Below are positions 8,893-17,754 of a stretch of DNA of 31,716 nucleotides, in pieces (the stretch's first letter is position 1; each line of letters starts with the position of its first letter). The stretch lies in assembly GCA_011947345.1 (NCBI GenBank), contig JAAVTG010000129.1, positions 1 through 31,716 on the forward strand, given 5' to 3'. This DNA comes from Phytophthora quininea. Lineage: Eukaryota; Oomycota; Peronosporomycetes; Peronosporales; Peronosporaceae. A model generated the notes under the pieces. The model was not told the origin of the DNA and did not search any database. It worked only from the letters and a program-made list of their open reading frames with translations. The position numbers and the translations under genes were made by a program.

Positions 8893-10171
8893 TGTTCAAA
8901 CTTTTTCTCGATCTTGATTTTGTGCTCGCGTCGATAATACACGAAATGAATGCTGTAAAAACCGTCAGCTCTCAATAATGCGGCACCATTTCCAGCTCTC
9001 GCAAACATATCGCGCAACAACCTGGGTTAAGCCCACAGCCATCGTGCTTCGAGCTTTCATACTCAGCAAAATCGTTGAGTGCTGCGTCGACAAAAACTCC
9101 AATTGTTTGGCAATGGATCAAATACACGCTGCAACCAGAGTCGAACCAAATCCGAATTGCCTTGTCCTTCCACGCGCAGCTTATTCGTACTGTTAGTGTC
9201 GTAGGACTACACCAAGTGGAAGTTGCCGCCCTCGCACTTGCAGTAGATTACCCTCCACCACCTCGCAGCAAAACTTCAGGTCGTTTCTAAATTGAAAGGT
9301 GCCCTTCCTGCTCGTGTTGCCTTTGTCGCTGCATTGTGAGGATCCGCACATGCTACGAAAAGGGGCGCAATATTGCTAGCGATCAGCACAACAAGAAGGA
9401 CTCCTTGGTTTCCGCTGCAGTGGATGAAGCTTGTGTCTAGCGCTGGCTCGAGCAATATTACGTCCACTACCGAGCACAACGATGCAGAGATCGATCGGTA
9501 CGACCAACGGAGGGCGCTGTTGCCTTGCTCGAGTGCCTGGTCTGCAGAGTGGCACCGCGCAATAATGACGAGCAGGCTCTTCTGCCCAACTGAGACCAAC
9601 GACTGGCGCGGAGGTCCTACATATATATGTAGGGGCCATGGCGAGTTCTGCAGACGTTCGCGCTGCCTTCCCCGAATGCGTCCGGCTCGAAAGGCAACAA
9701 TCACCAAACAACCACCTTCATGCTGGCGGTGGTCAGCACCACAAAGCTGCTAGCTAGTACCATACGATATCGGATACTTGCCTTCTTGCAAACATGCCCG
9801 ACCTGAAATCGCTGGAAGAGATAACCAACGTTACGCTCCATCGCCACGTGACGAGAGCTCAAACAGAAACTGCAATGTCTGACTCGCCCCGCCCCACCTT
9901 GGCAATAACGCCAGCCACTTCCAACTCGACGAACCCATTTGTGACATCCGCCGCAAATGGATAGCAACCAACAACCAGCAGCACACGTGTAAACGAACGA
10001 CAAAGCGGCGACCAACTTCGCGTTGTGGCATACAAACCCCCAGTGCCGAGCTAGTTGGTGTGCCGTACACCAAGATGTGGATGGGGCGGGTCCCCACGGT
10101 ACTGGGCGCTCTCTGCGCCGTCTGTAGCAGAGTCGAGGCCGCGTATTAGTCCCGGATTCGCTCCCCTGGCG
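8893..10171. other. Intergenic, no gene recognised
   Basis: Several open frames of 70-140 codons occur on both strands (for example 9276-9707 minus and 9373-9753 plus), but they overlap each other and show no domain, signal peptide or conserved motif. The only structure noted is the palindrome at 9616-9633. Confidence 0.5.
9616..9633. repeat. 18-bp perfect palindrome
   Basis: CCTACATATATATGTAGG equals its own reverse complement. It stands alone in gene-poor DNA upstream of the kinesin gene. Confidence 0.6.
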
Positions 10172-12963
10172 ATGGCCCCGTCGAGCGCCGCGGCGCCCGC
10201 GACAAACGCATCAAGGTGTGCGTCCGCCTGCGCCCCTTCACGCGCAACGAGAAGCTCAAGGCCGGCGGCAAGGCGGCCTGGACCTGGTAGGACGCCGCTC
10301 TACCCCTTATTCTACCCTCCACTCTACCCCTTAGGGTTTATTTAGTCAAATGATACTTTTTTCTTATTCTGATATGCTTGCTGTGGTTGTACTTTGCAGG
10401 CATGAAAACACTATTTATCAGCAGATTTTCCCCGCGCAGATCCCGTCCAGAGTGGGGAGTGACAGCGAAGAGAAGAAGAGAAGCGGCGGCTCCACGTCCT
10501 CCAGTTCCACCGCGAGAGACTCGACCCTACCGTCGTCTTACTCGTTTGACTACTTGTATCCACCAGCGACTCAGACTCAGACAGTCTACGAGGAGACTGT
10601 TAAGGTGAGCAACAGAGCTGTCAGCAGAGCGCTGCTAGGCATACAAAATGTGCTGCCACTTGCAACGAGCTGCAAAAACATTGCTACTTTTACTAACTTT
10701 GGTTTTATTTCAACTTTTTTAGGATGCAATTATGGCAGCAACGGAAGGCTATCACTCGTCGGTATTTCTCTACGGACAAACAGGAACGGGCAAGACTTAC
10801 ACCATGCAGGTTTGAGATGTTTTGTCACCGGAAAACCATATACATTTTTTAAAGTAAAACTGACTCTTTGTGCTGACCACTCGTCGTTTTGTGTGTTTTT
10901 GTGGTCAGGGAGGGCGAGGAGATCCCGGCATTATTCAGCTAGGCGTGCAAGATATCTTTGACCACATTGCGCGGAACTCGAACATGGAATTCTTGCTACG
11001 ATTTTCGTATTTGGAGATTTACAATGAAAGGATCCACGACTTGCTGGCGGCTGGCGCCAAGTCGGATATCAAGATTTACGACGTACATAATAGAGGAGCA
11101 GCGGGATCCAGCAACGCCAACGCGCGAGAAGGTTTCGTCACCAAGGACGTGGTGATCAAAGGACTGCGCGAGGAAATTGTGCTGTCGACCGAGCACGTCT
11201 TGTCGCTCGTTGAAGTGGGCAACCTGCACCGTCACATGGCCATGACCGAGTCGAACGACCAATCCTCCCGGTCGCACGTCGTCTTCCGAATGGTACGAGT
11301 GTTTGCTAGGCCTGCAGTGGAAAGCCCCACCAGAAAGGGAGCTATCTGCACTACAGTAGGACGTGCATCTCGAACTGGTCCACTTACTCACGCTGTGTTG
11401 CTGCTTCGTTGTGCTTTTATTTTGAAGGTGATCGAGAGCCAAGCGAAGAGAAGTTCCCGCGACCTAGGAGAAGTCGCTCCTGTGCGTTCTGCTACACTGA
11501 ACATTATCGATCTGGCTGGGTCGGAGAGCGTCCGCTTGGCAAATACAACTGGACAGGCGCTAGAGGAGGGCAAGTTCATCAACCGCAGTCTGCTAACGCT
11601 TGGCCACATCATCTGGAAGCTCAGTCGCGACCGCCACAAGAAAAGCCCTGGCGGATCTAGAGCGCAGAACGTGCAGCACTTGCCGTACCGGAACTCTAAA
11701 CTCACGCGGATCCTGCAACCGTCGCTAGGTGGACAGGCCCAGATCGCGATCGTCTGCACGGCCTCACCCTCGGTAGAGTGTCTGGCGGAAACCCACAACA
11801 CGTTAAAGTTTGCCAGTCGTGCGCGACGCGTGCGGAACCGAGTGGTGGTGAACGAAGGCATGGGCGAGTCTGCACTGCTGCGAAGGTACCGATCTCGAAT
11901 TCGAGAGTTGGAGGAGCAGCTCGATCACTTGCAGGCCCGACGGAGACCTCGACACGCGCACATGGGCTCTACAAACCCGTCCCCTCTAGACGAACGCCAA
12001 ACGGAACTCAAGTTCGCCATCAACAACATCAACCGCGTGATTTTAAACTCGTCGCAGACAGACGAACGTCCTGACGAAGAGAGTTTAGCGTCGATAGATG
12101 ACGATACGTTCCCACCGATGGCTTCGCCCACTCAATCTCGAGAAGCACTTCCACCAGCTCAGCACCAGCCAAGGCGGCAGAATGAGCCCGCCCAAGCGCA
12201 GAGAAAACCACCAGCAAACCGATTTCCATCGCAAGACCAGGAGGAGCTTCAAGCGCCGCAGATCCAGTCCAGGGCAGCTACACGGCCGCTATTGCGCGGC
12301 AACCCAGTGCACAGCACCAGTAGCGTCACTGTAAACCAACCGGAACCTGAGGACAACAAAGCAGATGACAAGTACGACGAGAACGCGCGACCTCGACTTG
12401 TACACTCTGGCAGTTCAGCCAACACGTCGAATAAGACGCTGATCGGTAGCGGTGGTAGTGCAAGTACCAAGACGCTGCCGCTTTCCACGTCGTCGTCGCG
12501 TCATCTCACCGATAACGACGACGATTTGCCAGAAACCAAAGAGGAGCCTGAAGAAGAAGCAATAGAAGAACCGGAAGACGAAGAGTCCGCGCACCTTACA
12601 TCACCTCCCAACCAAGAAGAATTACCGGCGGTCGCAACTCCGTCGCCCCAAACGGCATCGCCAGCTTCAACGAGAAGTACTCGGCCATCGCTCACAACGA
12701 TGCTCAAGGCCAAATACCTGAGCGAGTTGTCCAGGATGGAGAAGCGTGAAGGTCAGTGGGAGCGCACTGAAGAAGGCGAATTGTTCAAGCAGAAGGAGCT
12801 GCTGCTGGAGTTCGTCCGAGGGCTCGAGATCGCCCAAGCCGAACAGGAAACGCGCATGAGCAAAATCCGCGAACTAGAGCTTGAAAATCGTCGACTGCGT
12901 CAGACCGTAGCGTCGCGGGATGACGAATTGACGCAGCTGAAGGCCCCTCCGCATCATGGGTAG
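10172..12963 (+). CDS. Kinesin with N-terminal motor domain
   Basis: A microtubule motor ATPase. Proposed exons: 10172-10286, 10400-10604, 10723-10809, 10909-11292, 11428-12963. Introns are 113, 118, 99 and 135 nt, longer than in the other genes; the second has a TACTAAC branch site. Motor motifs in order: RIKVCVRLRPF near the N-terminus, P-loop GQTGTGKT (exon 3), NDQSSRSH switch I, LAGSE switch II, a LPYRNSKLTRILQPSLGG motif and FASRARRVRNRVVVNE at the motor/neck border, resembling kinesin-7 types. A Ser/Gln/Glu-rich tail follows, then a C-terminal coiled coil (KYLSELSRMEKREGQWERT onward). The ATG at 10172 reads MAPSSAAAPA and needs one added base before DKRIKV (10201); the CDS is then 2,328 nt, 775 aa. 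The fourth intron is a multiple of three without stops, so its retention would not break the frame. The subfamily is uncertain. Confidence 0.88.
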
Positions 12964-14608
12964 CAGTCCTCTCTTAGACTCGACGCCATTCGTATTGTAT
13001 CGCAGCCATGTAGCATTGTTCATCTGGCTCGACAAGTGCATTTTTTCATCTCGGCGTCATCGAGGACAGCGAATCACAACGGAAGAGGTCACAAACAAGA
13101 GTACAATCAGCAGAGCTGTAGAATGGAGATTATAACGTCGGTGGCGGTGTAGCAGACAGATAAGGTGGCCAACCGTCAAGCCTTGAGCAACTGGCTTTGG
13201 CCCCAGCTTAGACATGAAATTGATTGTAAGAATCGCAAGTACATTGAACAAGTCTCACGCGGCACGGTGAATGGCTGTCTGAATGTGGAGCGATACGGTC
13301 TCGAAGGCGGTCGAGAAGCTGTGCCATGACTTTCGGGAATCTAGGCCTTCATTGACAAGGGTGCTGAAACACCACATGATTAAATGGACGACGGTGGAAA
13401 TGTTTCGACTTAGATGGTAACGAGCACGAGTAGAACATGGAATTTTGCCATTGCCTCAGTAGTAGGAATGCAAGGACTTTGCAAGCGAAGCAAGGAAGGA
13501 TTATGAATGAGATGGAGACGTGAGCCACATCAGAAGATTTTCATCTGGTTGATCGTCACGCCTGCACCGAAAACTCGTGCTTCGGATGGAGGTTATTTGC
13601 GTCAGAATCGAAGAGTTGTGGACACCACGAGGAGAATTCAGAAGTGAGAGAGGAATTTTGGGTGCGGGTATGTAGGATTATCCCAGAGATTACGCGTAGA
13701 AGCATGTGGAGATTCTGAGGACGACAATTTGCAATTGTGACAGCATCGTAGATGGTTGCACACTGCATAAGATTTCTCAACGAGCTTGGTTGTATGTCCA
13801 TCAACATCACCCCAGCCTTCGAGTTGTTGCATAGGGCAAAAGCCCTTGTCATACGTCGCGACAAGCAGTACCAACAAGTAATTTTCTCTCAAGGGTAGTG
13901 CATCCCGGCAATTTGAGACGGTCTTGGCATGTTCATGGACAAAGTGATCACTACAAGTATTTGACTGTATGCTACATTTTTTTTGCGTGCGAATTAGCAA
14001 GTGGCTGTGAAATCGATTAAGCGAGGGTGTTTGATGGAGCAATGGTAGGATATCCATGGCGACAAAGCTTCGTGTGGACGTAACGCAGTACATCGTGAGA
14101 GCTCTCAATGATGAAATGACTTTGGCTCAAACATTTACGAAAAGAAACTTGCCCGGCGAAACTGCACTCTACGCCGCGACTAGCGTTAATTGCATGGGCG
14201 CTACTGGGAAAATGTTGAAGAATCTACTAGTCCCGAAGCATATTGTGGGTCTTGGGCTTCGGGAGAATCCACTCGCTATGAGAGCGTAGAACTAGATCTG
14301 AAGACTACAATGGTGAAGATAACGTGGGAAGGAACTGCTTGATGTGGGGTTTCGATCACCGTGCTGTTCTACGCTAGCGACAGGGTGTGATCACGATTCG
14401 TGGCTCACTGCAATTTGGGTGGTCTGTCTGTGAACGGGTCTTACATTTCATAAACCAACTCGTGAAGGCAGCGATCATTCGTGGCGGAAGAGTGTATAAT
14501 ACTGGGATGACGTGGTCGAGGTGATGTCGAAACAACTCCACATTTGAATTGAGTTACTATCGAGCGAAACAAACTCGACCCTACATCGATCGAGGAGAGA
14601 TTTGGTAA
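12964..14608. other. Gene-poor interval between kinesin and copy G
   Basis: No recognisable gene. On the minus strand around 13625-13645 the sequence TCTGAATTCTCCTCGTGG matches the 5' leader of the secreted-peptide family. A nearby stretch, CAACCAGATGAAAATCTT (minus, about 13533-13550), resembles 8127-8144 upstream of copy D. No peptide coding part follows, so this may be a flank-only relic of another copy. One open frame is listed separately (14056-14289). Confidence 0.45.
14056..14289 (+). CDS. Hypothetical 77-aa ORF, weak ankyrin-like segment
   Basis: An ATG-initiated frame ending in TAG. The stretch LPGETALYAATSVNCMGAT loosely resembles an ankyrin repeat start (GETALH.AA). There is no signal peptide, no intron signal and no visible promoter. 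It could be a fragment of a larger lost gene or chance. Confidence 0.2.
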   Translation: MATKLRVDVTQYIVRALNDEMTLAQTFTKRNLPGETALYAATSVNCMGATGKMLKNLLVPKHIVGLGLRENPLAMRA

Positions 14609-14779
14609 TCAGCCACTGCGGCACATCTGGTAAGGAAGGCATGGGCGGAATCGGGGATTCGGATTTCGGACAGGTTCATACCCTCCTTGCAAGTTCCGCT
14701 TGCCAATTTCTTCAGCACGCACTTGAGTTTGAGTCATGGAGAGCACCGCGGCGAGGAAGATCGCGTGGATAATCTTCAT
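14609..14779 (-). CDS. Secreted RPC-X5-C peptide, copy G (intact)
   Basis: A 56-aa precursor starting at 14779. The signal peptide is MKIIHAIFLAAVLSMTQTQVRA. The mature part of about 34 aa begins EEIGKRNLQGG (RNLQ aligns with RNLR of copy C) and ends RFRPCLPYQMCRSG, keeping R-P-C-X5-C. The far-upstream element at 14926-14959 is shared with copies C and D. Function unknown; it is a full-length, uninterrupted family member. Confidence 0.78.
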   Translation of the reverse strand: MKIIHAIFLAAVLSMTQTQVRAEEIGKRNLQGGYEPVRNPNPRFRPCLPYQMCRSG

Positions 14780-14820
14780 ATTGTCGTTTGGTCTGCTGCT
14801 TTGGAAGGCTTGGCCGCCAC

Positions 14821-14843
14821 GAGGGAAATTGGAAGGTGCCAAG
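14821..14843 (-). promoter_or_regulatory. FPR-like core promoter of copy G
   Basis: The minus strand reads GGCACCTTCCAATTTCCCTC, with an excellent FPR (CAATTTCC), about 45-60 nt before the ATG. Confidence 0.5.
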
Positions 14844-14925
14844 GTTCGGATGGAGCTCACGTAAGTCGATTCCGTGGCGCACATCGGGAGATTTTTCAGA
14901 GCTTGAATTGCCATACCTCGTAATC

Positions 14926-14959
14926 TTCGGGTCCCCATCAACATGTACGATGCAACTAC
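14926..14959 (-). repeat. Third copy of the upstream element shared with copies C and D
   Basis: The minus strand reads GTAGTTGCATCGTACA, then TGTTGATGGGG, about 150-180 bp before the ATG of copy G. It aligns with 7631-7666 and 8085-8120 with a 4-base deletion in the middle. Confidence 0.6.
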
Positions 14960-15103
14960 GCTTATTCCGGATACTCAACATGCCTCGATAGGTAGCGGGC
15001 CCAGCGATTGTTTCAGGGTTTAGATGAGAAACTGCTGGTAACAACGACTATTTGCTCAAGCTGCTTAACTCTAACGTAAGGCGTATTAAACCATACACGG
15101 AAG

Positions 15104-15328
15104 TTGGTTGGGAGCTTCGATCGCGATGAGAAAAAGAAGTTTGAAACTGCAGTATTGGAACGTAAAGCAGAGGCTTCAGATCAATGGCCCAAGCTGAATA
15201 AGGCAACTCAGATCTCCGATTTCAACGCACCCGCAATCTTGTGCGGGGGAACCCTATGCTGCAAGAGCGTTGCAGGTGCGAATGATGCCGGGAAGTTGAC
15301 CATTTACAGCACGAAGGATATGGATTGA
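15104..15328 (+). other. Unassigned open frame with charged composition
   Basis: The frame reads GSFDRDEKKKFETAVLERK and continues to KLTIYSTKDMD and a TGA. It has no good ATG start. The composition is protein-like, but no family is recognised; possibly an exon or relic. The rest of 14960-15756 shows nothing assignable, except that ACTTCCATTCGTTGG occurs twice (about 15475 and 15700). Confidence 0.2.
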
Positions 15329-15756
15329 GTTAAGTCTCTATAGCCTGCTGTATTTACAGCGTAACTCAGCGATAGCAAATGACCTGAGGACGCTGTCGCT
15401 TCCATCCGAAGACGAGTACCTTCATTCATTGTTCTGTTCCTCCATGTGTCACTTAGAGTAAGCCCTATGTCCGAACTTCCATTCGTTGGATATCGGTCCC
15501 AAACGCACTTGGCCCTAACCGACTTTGTTTTAGTGAATTTCGCAGATCATGCAATTTGCCTCAAAGTTGGACTTCATTCGTAAAAGCAGCACGTTGCGAA
15601 GGAGGTAGAAGTCCAGCACGGCAATCCTGTATTACAAAGAGAAAGTCTTTCAGTTGGTGCGTGAAAATTCACGCTTGGGTTGGAGGCAAAACAATCTCAC
15701 TTCCATTCGTTGGTTACCCAAGTCAACGTTGCCGAAACTCTTGGTTGAGGAGAGGC

Positions 15757-15905
15757 TTAAAACTCAATTATGGCTTCCCGGCGACAGTGGTTTTCGTACG
15801 TGCATGGGCGCGTGTATTCGTTTCTTGACGTCAAGTTGGACTCAGTAGCTCCCCTTGAGTCATTGCGAGTACCGCGGCGAGGAGAACAGCTTGAAAGATC
15901 TTCAT
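15757..15905 (-). pseudogene. Secreted RPC-X5-C peptide, copy H (frameshifted)
   Basis: The start at 15905 gives MKIFQAVLLAAVLAMTQGE, the textbook family signal peptide, but the frame ends after 24 codons at 15831. One base appears missing in the context GAG/CTACTG. In the shifted frame the sequence continues to RPCTYENHCRREA and stops at 15757, giving 49 aa if joined. The signature is closest to copies A and I. As with copy A, a single-base indel is the only defect, so a sequencing error cannot be excluded. Confidence 0.7.
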
Positions 15906-15950
15906 GGTGTCGTTGTTGTTTGCGTTGAAGGCGGAGTCTTGGCCACGGCG

Positions 15951-15975
15951 AGGTGAATTGGAGAATGAGAGGCTT
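15951..15975 (-). promoter_or_regulatory. Inr+FPR core promoter of copy H
   Basis: The minus strand reads CCTCTCATTCTCCAATTCAC, one of the two best matches in the window to the oomycete Inr+FPR promoter (CTCATT..NCAWTT). It ends about 50 nt before the ATG. Confidence 0.65.
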
Positions 15976-16686
15976 AAACTAACAGCAACACATTTGCAAA
16001 GTTTCCGCCACCAATCAGCCGACACATCGAGGAATGCTTTCCGTGGCTCCACAATCAAGGCTGAGCCGCAAACCTGTTTCGAGAATTCTTGTCTGTTGAT
16101 GGAATCCACGGGTCCCTGGACGTAGAGCTGCTCTCATGGAGTTGTCAATGGTTTTGAGCTTCATTAGGAAATTAATTGCGAAAACATGCAGCTCGACCAG
16201 GAATGAATCGTGCTTGCTGAAATACTCTTCAAATATCGGAGAGTCAAGTCCATAATTGCAAGGCGAGGCAACACTGTAGCCGATGGCGCCAAATCGACCC
16301 GGTTAGAAATGGTTGGTATTATACATATATGTGCATCCGAGAAACTGGGCGTGGGAGATTTCCGTAGGTATGACCATGTCAAACACCTGCCGTGTAGGAA
16401 AAGAGAACCCCATGCGACCGAAGTATAGTAAGAGGAATTACACGTTGTAGGGACCATTTGCTGCTCTATATCCAAGCGAGGGATGGAGATGAATGAGCCG
16501 CTGAAGTTAAGAAGTAGACGTCCAGTGCCATTGGGCCCAAGGCGACAGGAATTCACAATTATATCATCTTGTATCTCGTTGCTGCTCTACTGAGGAATGG
16601 TAGCTTACGAGAAAACAACTTCTATTCGTCTACTGGAGGCCCAAAGAAACTCTACCGAACTTCTTAGCAGAGGGGAAGCTTGACAA
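15976..16686. other. Intergenic between copies H and I
   Basis: No gene recognised. Part of this interval seems to be older duplicated flank: the 3' side of copy I (about 16610-16690) aligns with the 3' side of copy H (about 15695-15760), and GGTATGACCAT at about 16367 recurs at about 17095. Confidence 0.4.
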
Positions 16687-16863
16687 TCAACGCGAGATGT
16701 CTCGGCGGCAGCGGTTTTCGTAAGTGCATGGACGCTCGTTGGGTTTTTCGTCCGGGGCATTATCCGATCCTTCGAGCTTCTTGTTGTCAATGCTTTCATT
16801 TTGAGCTTGCACACGGATCAGTACCAGCACCGCGACGAGGAGGAGATCTGGGAAAATCTTCGT
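16687..16863 (-). pseudogene. Secreted RPC-X5-C peptide, copy I (start codon lost)
   Basis: The frame is fully open for 58 codons and ends ERPCTYENRCRRDISR, a perfect family C-terminus. The start codon, however, is ACG (16863-16861), giving TKIFPDLLLVAVLVLIRVQA where others have MKIFQ. The frame stays open upstream to an ATG at 16959, but that would bury the signal sequence behind about 32 residues derived from the promoter and leader. Either a recent start-loss pseudogene or translation from ACG. The core promoter is intact. Confidence 0.7.
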
Positions 16864-16910
16864 GTTGCCGCTTGTGCTGAAAGTCAAGGTGGGAAGATCT
16901 TGGTCACGAT

Positions 16911-16934
16911 GAGACAAATTGGAGAATGAGAAAA
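16911..16934 (-). promoter_or_regulatory. Inr+FPR core promoter of copy I
   Basis: The minus strand reads TTTCTCATTCTCCAATTTG, which matches the oomycete Inr+FPR promoter even better than copy H does. It ends about 50 nt before the lost start codon. Confidence 0.65.
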
Positions 16935-17321
16935 CTGTTCGGCTCAAATAAAGAGCCATGCATGCGCAGATCTATCGCCGTCGAGTAAACCGCACACCAG
17001 GAGTCGGTTTCCAATGAACGTACGATGTTCAAAGGACTTCTTCTCGGTTATGACAGCCGAGTTTATCAATTTAGTTGTCGCGTTGAGTTCACTCGGTATG
17101 ACCATTTTCAACGGTGTGATGTTTGCAGAATCGACGAATTGAACCAGTCTTGCTCTTTGACTCGATTATTGGCCATCGTGCTGTTGTTCATATGGAGGAA
17201 CAATACGTCAAGGGCGATGAATGAGTCGATGAAATTGGTGAAAGAGTCGAAACGACTGCCATTCGATTATCCCCAAACAACCTGAAGAGACTACGAAGTT
17301 GGTCGAGGAGATTTTGGGAAA
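16935..17321. other. Intergenic between copies I and J
   Basis: The plus-strand frame 17025-17285 (86 codons, no motif) is the only sizeable ORF and is not supported as a gene. The downstream flank of copy J (AAAATCTCCTCGACCAAC on the minus strand) matches the CTCTCCTCGACCAAG flank of copy D. Confidence 0.4.
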
Positions 17322-17504
17322 TCAAGGCGAGACTCCACGCTCACAGCGGTTGCCCACATCGCAGGGACGGTTGTTGGTGCTGCCGCCGGGCGCAGGACGA
17401 TACGGACCATGACGCAACGCACTGTAGTCAATGCTCCTGGTTGTTGCATCGACTCCAGTTATTCCCAACCCCGCGGCGAGGAGGAGGCACTGGAGGAACT
17501 TCAT
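17322..17504 (-). CDS. Secreted RPC-X5-C peptide, copy J (intact)
   Basis: A 60-aa precursor starting at 17504, the longest member. The signal peptide is MKFLQCLLLAAGLGITGVDA. The mature part of about 40 aa is Gly/Pro/Arg-rich with Tyr and ends NRPCDVGNRCERGVSP, retaining R-P-C-X5-C. There is a third cysteine at residue 6, inside the signal peptide. Upstream lies a 45-bp tandem repeat (17600-17704), then the end of the EGF gene. Function unknown. Confidence 0.78.
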   Translation of the reverse strand: MKFLQCLLLAAGLGITGVDATTRSIDYSALRHGPYRPAPGGSTNNRPCDVGNRCERGVSP

Positions 17505-17530
17505 ACTGTCGCTTCTTGGTTTGGTCTTGG

Positions 17531-17555
17531 GAGGTGAATCGGAGAATGAAAGGGG
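17531..17555 (-). promoter_or_regulatory. Inr+FPR core promoter of copy J
   Basis: The minus strand reads CCTTTCATTCTCCGATTCAC, 27-50 nt before the ATG of copy J. It has a strong initiator (TCATTCTC) and a one-base variant FPR. Confidence 0.6.
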
Positions 17556-17599
17556 TATGCTCTCGGTCAGACATAAGCCGCTTGCTAGCAAATTCCGTA

Positions 17600-17704
17600 G
17601 CTCGATAATCATGGCCGGCCCGTAAGCTGCTGGGCTTCGCTGTGGCTCGATAATCATGGCCGGCCCCGTAAGCTGCTGGGCTTCGCTGTGGCTCGATAAT
17701 CATG
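17600..17704. repeat. 45/46-bp tandem repeat, 2.3 units
   Basis: Units 17600-17644 and 17645-17690 are identical except for one extra C in a C run; a partial third unit (GCTCGATAATCATG) covers 17691-17704. Each unit contains GGCCGGCC. The near identity implies recent duplication. It lies between the core promoter of copy J and the 3' end of the EGF gene. Confidence 0.9.
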
Positions 17705-17754
17705 TGATGAACCATAAACAACATTATGTCTCAGCTATTGAATACCTGTATTCC

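Noticed and set aside
10055..10345. 96-codon plus-strand frame starting MVCRTPRCGWGG at the 5' end of the kinesin gene
   Set aside because: The kinesin motif RIKVCVRLRPF is in another frame of the same DNA; this frame is a GC-rich shadow.
13638..14108. 156-codon minus-strand ORF between kinesin and copy G
   Set aside because: Composition looks random (many Cys, His and Ser, no domain), and it overlaps a sequence resembling the peptide-family 5' flank.
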